NCBI RefSeq assembly: GCF_001184025.1
Contig: NZ_BBYG01000011.1
Coordinates: 331,574 to 395,573, forward strand
Source of the DNA: Streptomyces maremycinicus
GTDB lineage: Bacteria > Actinomycetota > Actinomycetes > Streptomycetales > Streptomycetaceae
Direction: 5' to 3'
Length of the DNA: 64,000 bases
Of the stretch, positions 52,693 to 63,001 are shown piece by piece. Under the pieces are notes generated by a model. The model worked only from the letters and a program-made list of their open reading frames with translations, was not told the DNA's origin and did not search any database. Positions within the stretch are counted from its first letter, which is position 1, and every line of letters begins with the position of its first letter. A program made the position numbers and the translations under genes.

Positions 52693-53397
52693 GTGACCGT
52701 CACCAACATCCTGCTGTCCGGAATCGTCGGCTCGACCGCCTACGGGCTCGCCCACGAGGGCTCCGACGTGGACCGCCTCGGCATGTTCGCCGCCCCCACC
52801 GAGGACCTGCACGGCCTGCACCGGCCGAAGGAGTCGCACGTCAGCACGGCACCCGACCGCACCCTGCACGAGGCCGCCAAGTGGTGCAGGCTCGCCCTCG
52901 GCGGCAACCCGACCGTGATGGAACTCGTCTGGCTGCCCGACGAGTTGTACGAGGTGCGCACACCGCTCGGTGAGGAACTCATCGCCCTGCGCGAGACGCT
53001 GCTCGGAGCCCGCCGGGTCCGGGACGCCTATCTCGGCTACGCCACACAGCAGTTCCGCAAACTGCGGAACCGCAGCGAGGGCCCGCTCGCCGCGGAGACC
53101 CGCAAGCGGACCGCGAAGCACGCCCGTCACCTCAAGCGACTGTGCACCCAGGGCTACGAGCTGTACGCCACCGGGCGGTTGACGATCCGGGTCGACGATC
53201 CGGCGAGCTACCACGCGTTCGGTGACCAGGTCGCCGCCGACCCCGAAGCCGCGCTGCCGCTGCTGCGCGGCTTCGAGGAGGCGTTCGCCGAGACGCGCAG
53301 CGTGCTGCCCGAACAGCCCGACGACACGGCGGCCGACGCGTGGCTGCGTCGGGTGCGCGGGCAGTTCTACCCGGCGCCGGGGACCACGCCCGGGTGA
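52693..53397 (+). CDS. Nucleotidyltransferase-domain protein (MNT-like)
   Basis: 234 residues from GTG 52693; the start is uncertain, with ATG 52627 (256 residues) as alternative. The polymerase beta-like motif is near the N-terminus: LLSGIVGSTAYGLAHEGSDVDRLGMF, with GS and DxD residues for metal and nucleotide. A helical C-terminal half follows (FRKLRNRSEGPLAAETRKRTAKHARHLKRL). The group (COG3541-like) probably transfers nucleotides to an unknown acceptor. No partner antitoxin-like gene is near. Confidence 0.75.
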   Translation: MTVTNILLSGIVGSTAYGLAHEGSDVDRLGMFAAPTEDLHGLHRPKESHVSTAPDRTLHEAAKWCRLALGGNPTVMELVWLPDELYEVRTPLGEELIALRETLLGARRVRDAYLGYATQQFRKLRNRSEGPLAAETRKRTAKHARHLKRLCTQGYELYATGRLTIRVDDPASYHAFGDQVAADPEAALPLLRGFEEAFAETRSVLPEQPDDTAADAWLRRVRGQFYPAPGTTPG

Positions 53398-53880
53398 CCG
53401 ACGGACCCGCTCCCGCCACCCCGGGCGACGGACCGCCCGGGGTGGCCGCGCGGGCGGGTGCGGCCCCCGGGTACGGGAGGTCGCGACAAATCGCGTGCGG
53501 CGGGGGCCTGTTCGGCCCTACACTCGCCAGAACCGAGCGCCGCCCACCACACGGGCAGCGCGGTACCGAGACGAACGAGGGGGGCCCGGCCATGCGTGAC
53601 CACACCGCTGCTGTCGCTCCCCGATCCCGCTACGAGGTGATCCTCGTGTCTCCGTCCGTCCGGTGCTCGCTGCGCGGCTCGCACCGGATGGCCTGACGAA
53701 CCCCTCCGCACCCTGATGCTCCGCTGACATGCCGTTCCTGACGGCGCATCAGCGCATCGGTGCATCCGGTGCATCCGGTGCATCGGCGCATCAATGCGTC
53801 GGCACGCCGACCACGTGTCCCGGTGTTCGTCCGGAAATCGCGCCGCCCGTTCTCGGAAACACCCCGAAAGGCCAGGGGCC
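53398..53880 (+). other. Long leader region of the EF-G paralogue
   Basis: 483 bp without a large gene. It contains a short ORF (53592-53696), then a small hairpin GCCGT/ACGGC (about 53731-53745) and GTGCATCCG-type 9-bp near-repeats (53755-53795). The arrangement resembles a regulated leader, though no antibiotic-resistance leader is recognised. Confidence 0.45.
53592..53696 (+). CDS. Short leader ORF, 34 codons, upstream of the EF-G paralogue
   Basis: ATG 53592 has a strong GAGGGGGG site 7 bases upstream. The peptide is MRDHTAAVAPRSRYEV followed by ILVSPSVRCSLRGSHRMA, basic with one Cys near the end. Its stop lies 184 bp before the EF-G-like start. It could be a translated regulatory leader; size and position are the only evidence. 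Confidence 0.4.
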   Translation: MRDHTAAVAPRSRYEVILVSPSVRCSLRGSHRMA

Positions 53881-55983
53881 GTGCGCAACCACCTCGACCG
53901 TCATCTCTCCGCCGTCCGCAACCTGGGCATCCTCGCCCACGTCGACGCGGGCAAGACCACCGTCACGGAGCGGATCCTGTACGCCACCGGGACCACGCAC
54001 AAGCGCGGCGAGGTTCACGACGGCACGACCGTCACCGACTTCGACCCCCAGGAGCGCGACCGTGGCATCACCATCTTCGCCGCCGCCGTCAGCTGCGACT
54101 GGGACGGTCACCGCGTCAACCTGATCGACACCCCGGGCCATGTCGACTTCGCCGACGAGGTGGAGCGCTCCCTGCGGGTGCTCGACGGCGCGGTGGCGGT
54201 GTTCGACGCCGTGGCGGGCGTGGAACCGCAGAGCGAGTCCGTGTGGCGGCAGGCCGACCGGCACGGCGTACCGAGGATCGCGTTCGTCAACAAGCTCGAC
54301 CGGGTGGGCGCGGACCTCGACGCCGCGGTGGCGTCGATCCGCGAGCGGCTGCACCCCCTCCCGCTGGTCGTGCAACTGCCCATCGGCACGGAGGACGGCT
54401 TCACCGGCGTCGTCGATCTGCTGCGCATGCGGGCGCTGACCTGGAGCGACGGCGCCGGCACAGCCGTCGAGGACGTGGTGCCGGAGGATCTTCGCGAGGA
54501 AGCGCTGCGTCGGCGCCGGCTGCTGGAGGAGGCCGTGGCGGAGCGGCACCCGGCCGCCCTGGAGGAGTTCTGCGACCGGGAGACACTCTCGGCCGAGACC
54601 CTCTCCGGTGCCCTGCGCGAGCTGACCCGCACCGGGGACGGGCTGGTCGTGCTGTGCGGCTCGGCCTACCGCAACCGCGGTATCGAGCCGCTGCTCGACG
54701 CCGTCGTCGCCTATCTGCCGTCGCCTTCGGACGTACCGCCGGTGTGCGGGACGGCCGTCGGCGCCGAGGGTGCGCGGGACGCCGCGGTCGAACAGCGGCC
54801 CGCCGACCCCGCCGCACCGTTCGCGGCGCTCGCGTTCAAGGTCGTCGCGACCCCCACGGGCCGGCTCACCTGTCTGCGGGTGTACTCGGGCACGATCGAG
54901 AAGGGAGACACGGTATGGGAGTCGGGCGCGCGCCGTACCGAGCGCGTCGGCCGGATCCTGCGGATGCAGGCCGACCGGCACGCACCGCTGGAGCGCGCGG
55001 TCGCCGGCGACATCGTGGCCGTGATCGGGCTGAAGTCGGCCCGAGCGGGTTCGACGCTGAGCGCGCCGGGGGCGCCGGTCGTTCTCGAACCGCCCGGGGT
55101 CGCCGACCCGGTCGTCTCCGTGGCGGTCGAGGCGCGGGTGAGCGGCGACGCCGACCGGCTGGCCCCGGCTCTCGCCCGGCTGGCCGAGGAGGACCCCTCG
55201 CTGGTCGTGCGGACCGACCCGGAGACCGGTCAGACGGTGCTGTCGGGCATGGGTGAACTGCACCTGGAGGTGGCGGTGGAGAAGATCCGCCGCAGCCTCG
55301 GCCTGGAGGTCAACGTGGGCCGCCCGAGGGTGACGTACCGCGAGACGGTCGCCCGCGGGGTGTCCGGGGTCGTCCACCGGCATGTGAAACAGGACGGTGG
55401 GGCCGGACAGTTCGCGCACATCGTGCTCGATGTCGAGCCGCTCGACGCGGACGTGACGGGAGAGGCCGCCGAGACCGGTTTCACGTTCCGGTCGACCGTC
55501 GTCGGCGGGCGGGTGCCGCAGGAGTACGTCCGCGCGGTCGAGGCCGGCTGCCGGGACGCCCTGGCCGAGGGGCCGGTGGGCGGCCACCCGGTCACCGGGC
55601 TGCGGGTCACCCTGACCGACGGGGCGACCCATGTGAAGGACTCCTCCGAGGCGGCCTTCCGCACGGCCGGCCGGTTCGGGCTGCGCGAAGCCCTGCGCGG
55701 CTGCGCGATGCTCGTGCTGGAACCGGTCGTCGAGGTGACGGTCACCGTTCCCGAGGACGCCGTCGGCGGGGTCCTCGGCGATCTGGCCGCGCGGCGCGGA
55801 CGGGTCACCGACTCGGCCGTGCGCGGCGGTTCGGCGGTGGTCACGGCCACCGTCCCGCTGGCCGAACTGTTCGGCTACGCGACCAGGCTGCGCAGCCGGA
55901 CCCAGGGCAGGGGAACCTTCTCGGCCCGGCCGACGGGGTACGCCCCGGCGCCCGCGGCGGCGGTGGCGGCGACGACGCGGTAG
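53881..55983 (+). CDS. Elongation factor G paralogue (EF-G2-like translational GTPase)
   Basis: 700 residues. G domain complete: G1 [10 protein letters not shown]2 RGITI, G3 DTPGHVDF, G4 NKLDR. Domain II has [11 protein letters not shown], domain [19 protein letters not shown], domain [23 protein letters not shown] and [21 protein letters not shown], and domain V follows. It is longer and different from tetracycline-protection proteins and fits the second EF-G of Streptomyces. GTG 53881 has AGGGG; upstream codons are not EF-G-like. Role could be ribosome recycling or stress translation. It stands alone behind a long leader. Confidence 0.88.
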   Translation: MRNHLDRHLSAVRNLGILAHVDAGKTTVTERILYATGTTHKRGEVHDGTTVTDFDPQERDRGITIFAAAVSCDWDGHRVNLIDTPGHVDFADEVERSLRVLDGAVAVFDAVAGVEPQSESVWRQADRHGVPRIAFVNKLDRVGADLDAAVASIRERLHPLPLVVQLPIGTEDGFTGVVDLLRMRALTWSDGAGTAVEDVVPEDLREEALRRRRLLEEAVAERHPAALEEFCDRETLSAETLSGALRELTRTGDGLVVLCGSAYRNRGIEPLLDAVVAYLPSPSDVPPVCGTAVGAEGARDAAVEQRPADPAAPFAALAFKVVATPTGRLTCLRVYSGTIEKGDTVWESGARRTERVGRILRMQADRHAPLERAVAGDIVAVIGLKSARAGSTLSAPGAPVVLEPPGVADPVVSVAVEARVSGDADRLAPALARLAEEDPSLVVRTDPETGQTVLSGMGELHLEVAVEKIRRSLGLEVNVGRPRVTYRETVARGVSGVVHRHVKQDGGAGQFAHIVLDVEPLDADVTGEAAETGFTFRSTVVGGRVPQEYVRAVEAGCRDALAEGPVGGHPVTGLRVTLTDGATHVKDSSEAAFRTAGRFGLREALRGCAMLVLEPVVEVTVTVPEDAVGGVLGDLAARRGRVTDSAVRGGSAVVTATVPLAELFGYATRLRSRTQGRGTFSARPTGYAPAPAAAVAATTR

Positions 55984-56027
55984 GCCCAGGCCTGCTTCGG
56001 GACCGTAGGTGCCGCGGGTCGCCTGTC

Positions 56028-56068
56028 GGTCCCGTGCCACGAACACCTGGTGTTCGTGGCACGGGACC
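56028..56068. terminator. Long hairpin after the EF-G paralogue gene
   Basis: 20-base arms (56028-56047 and 56049-56068) are perfect reverse complements with one central base, so in practice a stem of about 18 bp with a small loop. It lies 45 bp after the stop. Confidence 0.75.
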
Positions 56069-56160
56069 GCGGGCTCGTCCCGCCCCCGCGGAGCGTGCGG
56101 CACCGCCGCGTTCCCGTAGGACCTTCGCCGAGGAGGCAGGCGGGGCAGGCCGGACGCACC

Positions 56161-56256
56161 GGTCAGGTCGGCCGGATCGATCAGGCCGGACGGACCGGTC
56201 AGGCCGGCCGGATCGGTTAGGCCGGCCGGATCAGCGGATCAGCGGATCTGCGGATC
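56161..56256. repeat. 18-bp and 8-bp tandem repeats between EF-G and the GH55-like gene
   Basis: Four 18-bp units at 56161, 56179, 56197 and 56215 (GGTCAGGCCGGCCGGATC type) run into three AGCGGATC-type 8-bp units (56233-56256). Together with the hairpin they fill the 303-bp gap between the two genes, which holds no other gene. Confidence 0.9.
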
Positions 56257-56286
56257 AGCGGGACGGCCGATCTGCGGATCGGCCGA

Positions 56287-58087
<1,801 letters not shown>

Positions 58088-58157
58088 GGGCGGCTCTCCT
58101 CGGTCCAGGCCGGTCGAAGTGAACGGCTGATTTAAGGAAGTGAACGGTCGCTGACGT

Positions 58158-58169
58158 GAGAGCGCTCTC
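58158..58169. promoter_or_regulatory. CebR-like LacI-family operator
   Basis: GAGAGCGCTCTC is a perfect 12-bp palindrome, within TGAGAGCGCTCTCTCA. It resembles the CebR box TGGGAGCGCTCCCA that controls cellobiose/beta-glucoside genes in Streptomyces. It lies between the GH55-like gene and the transporter operon and may control both. The regulator gene is not in the window. Confidence 0.6.
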
Positions 58170-58201
58170 TCAGCGCTGAATGCTTCAACTACCCGAACAC
58201 G

Positions 58202-58255
58202 TGCGTCAAGTAGTGGGGACAGAGTTCCCCAGACTGTGCCGGAACACTTGACGCA
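58202..58255. promoter_or_regulatory. Wide inverted repeat before the sugar-binding protein gene
   Basis: TGCGTCAAGT (58202-58211) and ACTTGACGCA (58246-58255) are perfect 10-bp arms with a 34-bp spacer that itself holds an imperfect GGGGAC/GTTCCCC pair. It lies about 60 bp before the gene and may be a second operator or the promoter (TTGACG box in the right arm). Confidence 0.5.
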
Positions 58256-58317
58256 GCCCTCTTCCAAGGTTTAACTCACGTCCTAAATTAAGCCCTGATG
58301 ACACCGGGAGCCGACCC

Positions 58318-59637
58318 ATGAGCACCATCCGAGCCGCCGCCGCAGGCGCCGTCGTCATGTCACTCGCCCTCGCGGCCACGGCCTGTGGCGGTGGCACCTC
58401 GACGGACGGCGAAGGATCCAACAAGTCGCCGAAGACCCTGACGTACTGGGCCTCGAACCAGGGCGCGAGCATCGAGGTGGACAAGAAGGTCCTCCAGCCG
58501 GAACTCGACAAGTTCGAGAAGGAGACCGGGATCAAGGTCAAGCTGGAGGTCGTCCCCTGGTCGGACCTGCTCAACCGGATCCTCACGGCGACCACGTCCG
58601 GCCAGGGCCCCGACGTCCTCAACATCGGCAACACCTGGTCGGCCTCTCTCCAGGCCACCGGCGCGCTGCTGCCCTGGGACCAGGCGAACTTCGCGAAGAT
58701 CGGCGGCAGAGACCGCTTCGTCGACTCCGCGCTCGGCTCGACCGGAGCGCAGGGCAAGGATCCGGCCGCGGTGCCGCTGTACTCGATGGCGTACGCCCTC
58801 TACTACAACAAGCAGATCTTCGCCGACGCCGGCATAGCCCAGCCGCCCGCCACCTGGGCCGAGCTGGTGGCCGACGGCAAGAAGATCCAGGCGAAGGGCA
58901 AGCAGGTCCTGGGCGCCGAGGGCGCGAACGTCTCGGAGAACGTCCACCACGTCTTCGTCTTCGCCAAGCAGCACGGCGCCGACTTCTTCACCGCCGACGG
59001 AAAGCCCGACTTCACCTCCGACGGCGCGGTCTCGGCGGTCAAGCAGTACGTCGACCTGATGGCGAAGGACAAGGCCATTCCGCAGGGCAACGCCGAGTAC
59101 GCGCAGAACCAGTCCGTGAGCGACTTCGCCAAGGGCAAGACGGCGATGCTGCTGTGGCAGAGCGCGTCGGCCAACCTCAAGTCCCAGGGCATGAGCGAGG
59201 ACAAGTACGGCATCGCCCCGGTCCCCGTGCAGTCGGGCACCCCCGGTACCGGCACCCAGGTCAACTCGATGGTCGCGGGCATCAACCTGGCGGTCTTCAA
59301 GAACACCGACAACCTCGACGGCGCCACGCAGTTCGTGAAGTTCATGACCGGCGACGAGGAGCAGAAGATCCTCAACAAGGCGTACAGCACCATCCCGCCG
59401 GTCGCCTCGGCCCAGACGGACCCCGGATTCAACTCCGCCGCGAACGCCGTCCTGAAGGACACGCTGGCCAAGAGCGCCGCCGCGCTGCCCCAGGTCGCCG
59501 ACGAGTCCCAGTTCGAGACGGTGATCGGTACGGCCGTCAAGGAACTGTTCGCCGACGCGGCGGCCGGCCGTGCGGTGACCACCGAGTCGGTGAAGGCCAA
59601 GCTCGCCAAGGCCCAGCAGCAGATGCCGACGAAGTGA
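58318..59637 (+). CDS. Extracellular sugar-binding lipoprotein (ABC transporter family 1)
   Basis: 439 residues. Lipobox LAATAC (Cys about 23) after a signal segment; the solute-binding fold starts TLTYWASNQGASIEVDKKV with LPWDQANF, YSMAYALYYNKQIFADAGI and typical C-terminal helices. It binds an oligosaccharide outside the membrane for the two permeases encoded downstream. No ATPase gene is near, so a shared MsiK-type ATPase is likely. A 14-bp duplication covers the junction with the permease gene (stop 59635-59637). Confidence 0.9.
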   Translation: MSTIRAAAAGAVVMSLALAATACGGGTSTDGEGSNKSPKTLTYWASNQGASIEVDKKVLQPELDKFEKETGIKVKLEVVPWSDLLNRILTATTSGQGPDVLNIGNTWSASLQATGALLPWDQANFAKIGGRDRFVDSALGSTGAQGKDPAAVPLYSMAYALYYNKQIFADAGIAQPPATWAELVADGKKIQAKGKQVLGAEGANVSENVHHVFVFAKQHGADFFTADGKPDFTSDGAVSAVKQYVDLMAKDKAIPQGNAEYAQNQSVSDFAKGKTAMLLWQSASANLKSQGMSEDKYGIAPVPVQSGTPGTGTQVNSMVAGINLAVFKNTDNLDGATQFVKFMTGDEEQKILNKAYSTIPPVASAQTDPGFNSAANAVLKDTLAKSAAALPQVADESQFETVIGTAVKELFADAAAGRAVTTESVKAKLAKAQQQMPTK

Positions 59638-59647
59638 GCCGGACGAA

Positions 59648-60643
59648 GTGAGCCAGATGACCACCACAGCCGAGGTCGAAAAGCCTCGGACCGACGCTGG
59701 ATCCGAGCCGGCCCCGCGCCCGCGCCCCGGCCGGATCCGCCGCATCGGACTGCCCTACCTGCTGCTCCTGCCCGCCCTGGTTCTCGAACTCCTCGTCCAC
59801 CTGGTGCCGATGGTGATCGGCATCGTGATGAGCTTCAAGGAGCTCACCCAGTTCTACATCCGTGACTGGGGCACCGCGCCCTGGTCCGGCCTCGACAACT
59901 ACAAGGTGTCGGTGGACTTCGACGCCCCGGTCGGCGAGGCCCTGCTGCACTCCTTCCTCGTCACCATCGGCTTCACCCTGCTCTCGGTGGGCCTGTGCTG
60001 GCTCATCGGCACCGCGGCGGCGATCTTCATGCAGGACACCTTCCGCGGCCGCGGGCTGCTGAGGGCGCTGTTCCTGGTGCCGTACGCCCTGCCGGTCTAC
60101 GCGGCGGTGATCACCTGGGTCTTCATGTTCCAGCACGACAACGGCCTGGTGAACCATGTGCTGCACGACCAGCTGCACCTCACCGACAAGCCCTCCTTCT
60201 GGCTGATCGGCGACAACAGTTTCTACGCGTTGCTCACCGTGTCGGTGTGGAAGGGCTGGCCCTTCGCCTTCCTCATCGTGATGGCCGGCCTCCAGAACAT
60301 CCCCGGCGAGCTGTACGAGGCGGCCGCACTGGACGGCGCGGGCAGGTGGCAGCAGATCCGCCGCATCACCCTTCCGTCCCTGGGCGCGGTCAACCAGGTC
60401 CTGCTCCTGGTCCTGTTCCTGTGGACCTTCAACGACTTCAACACGCCGTTCGTCCTGTTCGGCAGGGCCGCCCCGGAGGCCGCGGACCTCATCTCGGTCC
60501 ACATCTACCAAGCCTCCTTCGTGACCTGGAACTTCGGCACGGGTTCGGCGATGTCGGTCCTGCTGCTGCTCTTCCTGCTGGCCGTGACGGGTGTCTACCT
60601 GGCCGTCACCTCGCGCGGACGGAGGGCCTCACATGCGCGCTGA
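59648..60643 (+). CDS. Sugar ABC transporter permease 1 (MalF-type)
   Basis: 331 residues with six membrane segments. The EAA loop is LYEAAALDGAGRWQQIRRITLPSLG, the inner-membrane coupling motif to the ATPase. GTG 59648 or ATG 59657 may start it; the GTG lies in the second copy of a 14-bp duplication. Pairs with permease 2, overlapping it by 11 bases. Carries beta-glucoside-like oligosaccharides by context. Confidence 0.9.
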   Translation: MSQMTTTAEVEKPRTDAGSEPAPRPRPGRIRRIGLPYLLLLPALVLELLVHLVPMVIGIVMSFKELTQFYIRDWGTAPWSGLDNYKVSVDFDAPVGEALLHSFLVTIGFTLLSVGLCWLIGTAAAIFMQDTFRGRGLLRALFLVPYALPVYAAVITWVFMFQHDNGLVNHVLHDQLHLTDKPSFWLIGDNSFYALLTVSVWKGWPFAFLIVMAGLQNIPGELYEAAALDGAGRWQQIRRITLPSLGAVNQVLLLVLFLWTFNDFNTPFVLFGRAAPEAADLISVHIYQASFVTWNFGTGSAMSVLLLLFLLAVTGVYLAVTSRGRRASHAR

Positions 60644-61490
60644 CTCACCCATGGCACCACCGCGTTCCTTCCTCTGGTCCCGGCGGATCTTCCTCACCCT
60701 GCTCACCGGCTTCGTGCTGTTGCCGGTGTACGTGATGGTCTCCAGCTCCCTGAAACCGCTCGCCGACGTCACGGGCAAGTTCCGCTGGCTGCCCAGCGGC
60801 CTGACGATCCGCCCGTACATCGACATCTGGTCGACGGTCCCGCTCGCGAGGTACTTCGTGAACTCGCTGGTCGTGGCGGGCGCGGCGACGGTCTGCTCGG
60901 TGGTGATCGCCGTGTTCAGCGCCTACGCGGTGAGCCGTTACGACTTCCGTGGGAAACGGGTCTTCACGGTGACGGTGCTGTCGACACAGATGTTCCCCGG
61001 CATCCTCTTCCTGCTGCCGCTGTTCCTGCTCTACGTCAACATCGGCAACGCCACCGGGATCGCCCTGTTCGGCTCGCGCGGCGGTCTGATCCTGACGTAT
61101 CTGACCTTCTCCCTCCCGTTCTCCATCTGGATGCTGATCGGGTACTTCGACTCGGTGCCGCGCGATCTCGACGAGGCGGCGCTGGTGGACGGCTGCGGTC
61201 CGCTCGGCGCGCTCTTCCGGATCGTCGTACCGGCCGCGATCCCCGGCATCGTGGCGGTCGCCGTCTACGCCTTCATGACCGCCTGGGGCGAGGTGTTGTT
61301 CGCCTCCGTCATGACCAACGACACCACCCGCACGCTCGCCGTCGGCCTTCAGGGTTACTCCACCCTCAACGACGTCTACTGGAACCAGATCATGGCCGCC
61401 TCGCTGGTCGTCAGCGTGCCGGTGGTGGCCGGCTTCCTGCTGCTCCAGCGCTATCTCGTCGCCGGGCTGACGGCCGGAGCCGTGAAGTGA
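60633..61490 (+). CDS. Sugar ABC transporter permease 2 (MalG-type)
   Basis: 285 residues with six membrane segments. EAA loop [28 protein letters not shown] 60633 has GGAGGG within the end of permease 1. The stop overlaps the GTG (61487) that could begin the GH1 gene. Partner of permease 1. Confidence 0.9.
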   Translation: MRADSPMAPPRSFLWSRRIFLTLLTGFVLLPVYVMVSSSLKPLADVTGKFRWLPSGLTIRPYIDIWSTVPLARYFVNSLVVAGAATVCSVVIAVFSAYAVSRYDFRGKRVFTVTVLSTQMFPGILFLLPLFLLYVNIGNATGIALFGSRGGLILTYLTFSLPFSIWMLIGYFDSVPRDLDEAALVDGCGPLGALFRIVVPAAIPGIVAVAVYAFMTAWGEVLFASVMTNDTTRTLAVGLQGYSTLNDVYWNQIMAASLVVSVPVVAGFLLLQRYLVAGLTAGAVK

Positions 61491-61519
61491 ACAACCACCC
61501 CGATTCCGAGAGGACTTCA

Positions 61520-62878
61520 GTGACCATCGACTTTGCCGCCCTGCCGCAGGACTTTCTGTGGGGGACCGCCACCTCGGCGTACCAGATCGAGGGAGCCGTG
61601 GCGGAGGACGGCCGTTCGCCGTCGATCTGGGACACCTTCTCGCACACTCCCGGAAAGATCGCGGGCGACGACCACGGTGACGTCGCCTGCGACCACTACC
61701 ACCGCTGGCGTGAGGACATCGGCCTGATGGGCCGACTGGGCGCCAATGCCTACCGGTTGTCCGTCTCCTGGCCCCGTGTGATGCCGGGCGGCGACGGTCC
61801 GGTGAACGCCAAGGGCCTCGACTTCTACGACAAGTTGATCGACGGTCTGCTGGAGGCGGGCATCACCCCGTCCGTCACCCTCTACCACTGGGACCTTCCG
61901 CAGGTGCTCCAGGACCGCGGCGGCTGGCCCGAGCGGGAGACCGCGGAGCACTTCGCCGCGTACGCGTCGGTCGTCGCCGAGCGGCTGGGCGACCGCGTCA
62001 GCCACTGGGCCACCTTGAACGAACCCCTGTGCTCGGCCTGGATCGGCCACCTCGAAGGCAAGATGGCCCCCGGCTTCACGGACCTGACGGCGGCCGTCCG
62101 CGCCTCCTACCACCTGCTCCTCGGCCACGGACTCGGCGTCCAGGCCATCCGGGCGGCCGCCCCGCGCGCCGAGATCGGCATCGTCAACAACCTCTCCACC
62201 GTGTACCCCGCCACCGACCGCCCCGAGGACGTCGCCGCCGCCCTCCGCATGGACGGGCACACCAACCGCTGGTGGCTCGACCCGGTGCACGGCCGGGGTT
62301 TCCCTTCCGACATGCGCGAGGTCTACGGCGTCGAACTCCCCGAGCAGCCTGGCGACTTGACGACGATCGCCGCACCGCTGGACTGGCTGGGCCTGAACTA
62401 CTACTTCCCCGCCACGGTGAGCGACGACCCCGACGGGCCTGCCCCGCACGCCCGTTCCGTCCGCCGGGAGGGTGTCCCGCGCACCGGGATGGACTGGGAG
62501 GTCGACCCGAGCGGCATCGAGACCCTGCTGCTGCGTCTGACCGAGGAGTACGGCGCGCGGCGGCTGTACGTCACGGAGAACGGTTCCGCCTACCCGGACA
62601 CGGTCCGCCCCGACGGCACCGTCGACGACCCCGAGCGCCAGGCCTACCTGACCGGCCACCTCGCCGCCTGCGCCTCCGCCGCCCGTAAGGGCGCCCCGCT
62701 GGCGGGCTACTTCGCCTGGTCCCTGCTGGACAACTTCGAGTGGGCGTACGGCTACGACAAGCGCTTCGGCCTCGTCCACGTCGACTACCGCACCCAGGCC
62801 CGCACGATCAAGGGCACCGGACACCACTACGCGGAGATCATCCGCCGGCACCGGGAAGGGGTGGTGAAGGCCGCCTGA
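61520..62878 (+). CDS. GH1 beta-glucosidase
   Basis: 452 residues. GH1 acid/base Glu168 in TLNEP and nucleophile Glu353 in [11 protein letters not shown]; start motif [15 protein letters not shown] is typical. Hydrolyses beta-linked gluco-oligosaccharides after uptake; no signal peptide, so it is cytoplasmic. GTG 61520 behind GAGAGGA is preferred; GTG 61487 (overlapping the permease stop) would add 11 residues. Operon with the transporter. Confidence 0.93.
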   Translation: MTIDFAALPQDFLWGTATSAYQIEGAVAEDGRSPSIWDTFSHTPGKIAGDDHGDVACDHYHRWREDIGLMGRLGANAYRLSVSWPRVMPGGDGPVNAKGLDFYDKLIDGLLEAGITPSVTLYHWDLPQVLQDRGGWPERETAEHFAAYASVVAERLGDRVSHWATLNEPLCSAWIGHLEGKMAPGFTDLTAAVRASYHLLLGHGLGVQAIRAAAPRAEIGIVNNLSTVYPATDRPEDVAAALRMDGHTNRWWLDPVHGRGFPSDMREVYGVELPEQPGDLTTIAAPLDWLGLNYYFPATVSDDPDGPAPHARSVRREGVPRTGMDWEVDPSGIETLLLRLTEEYGARRLYVTENGSAYPDTVRPDGTVDDPERQAYLTGHLAACASAARKGAPLAGYFAWSLLDNFEWAYGYDKRFGLVHVDYRTQARTIKGTGHHYAEIIRRHREGVVKAA

Positions 62879-62884
62879 GGGCGC

Positions 62885-62930
62885 GGGGCAAGGCGGGCGC
62901 GGGTGCGGGAGCGCGTGCCCGCCACGCCCC
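62885..62930 (+). terminator. Hairpin after the GH1 gene
   Basis: GGGGC (62885) and GGCGGGC (62892) pair with GCCCGCC (62917) and GCCCC (62926-62930), with a 2-base internal mismatch. It lies 6 bp after the stop. Confidence 0.6.
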
Positions 62931-63001
62931 ACCGCTCTGAATGTCATGAGCACGACACACTCGGCATTCTCGTTCATCCTTCCTCCACCGAGGAGAGCCG
63001 C

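Noticed and set aside
53881..55983. Tetracycline-resistance ribosomal protection protein
   Set aside because: The sequence has EF-G style domains ([13 protein letters not shown], full length 700) and matches elongation factor G paralogues better than Otr(A)/TetM.
53791..56103. 770-codon open frame on the minus strand over the EF-G gene
   Set aside because: It is the antisense shadow of a strongly GC3-biased gene; its translation has no recognisable domain and mirrors the EF-G codon pattern.
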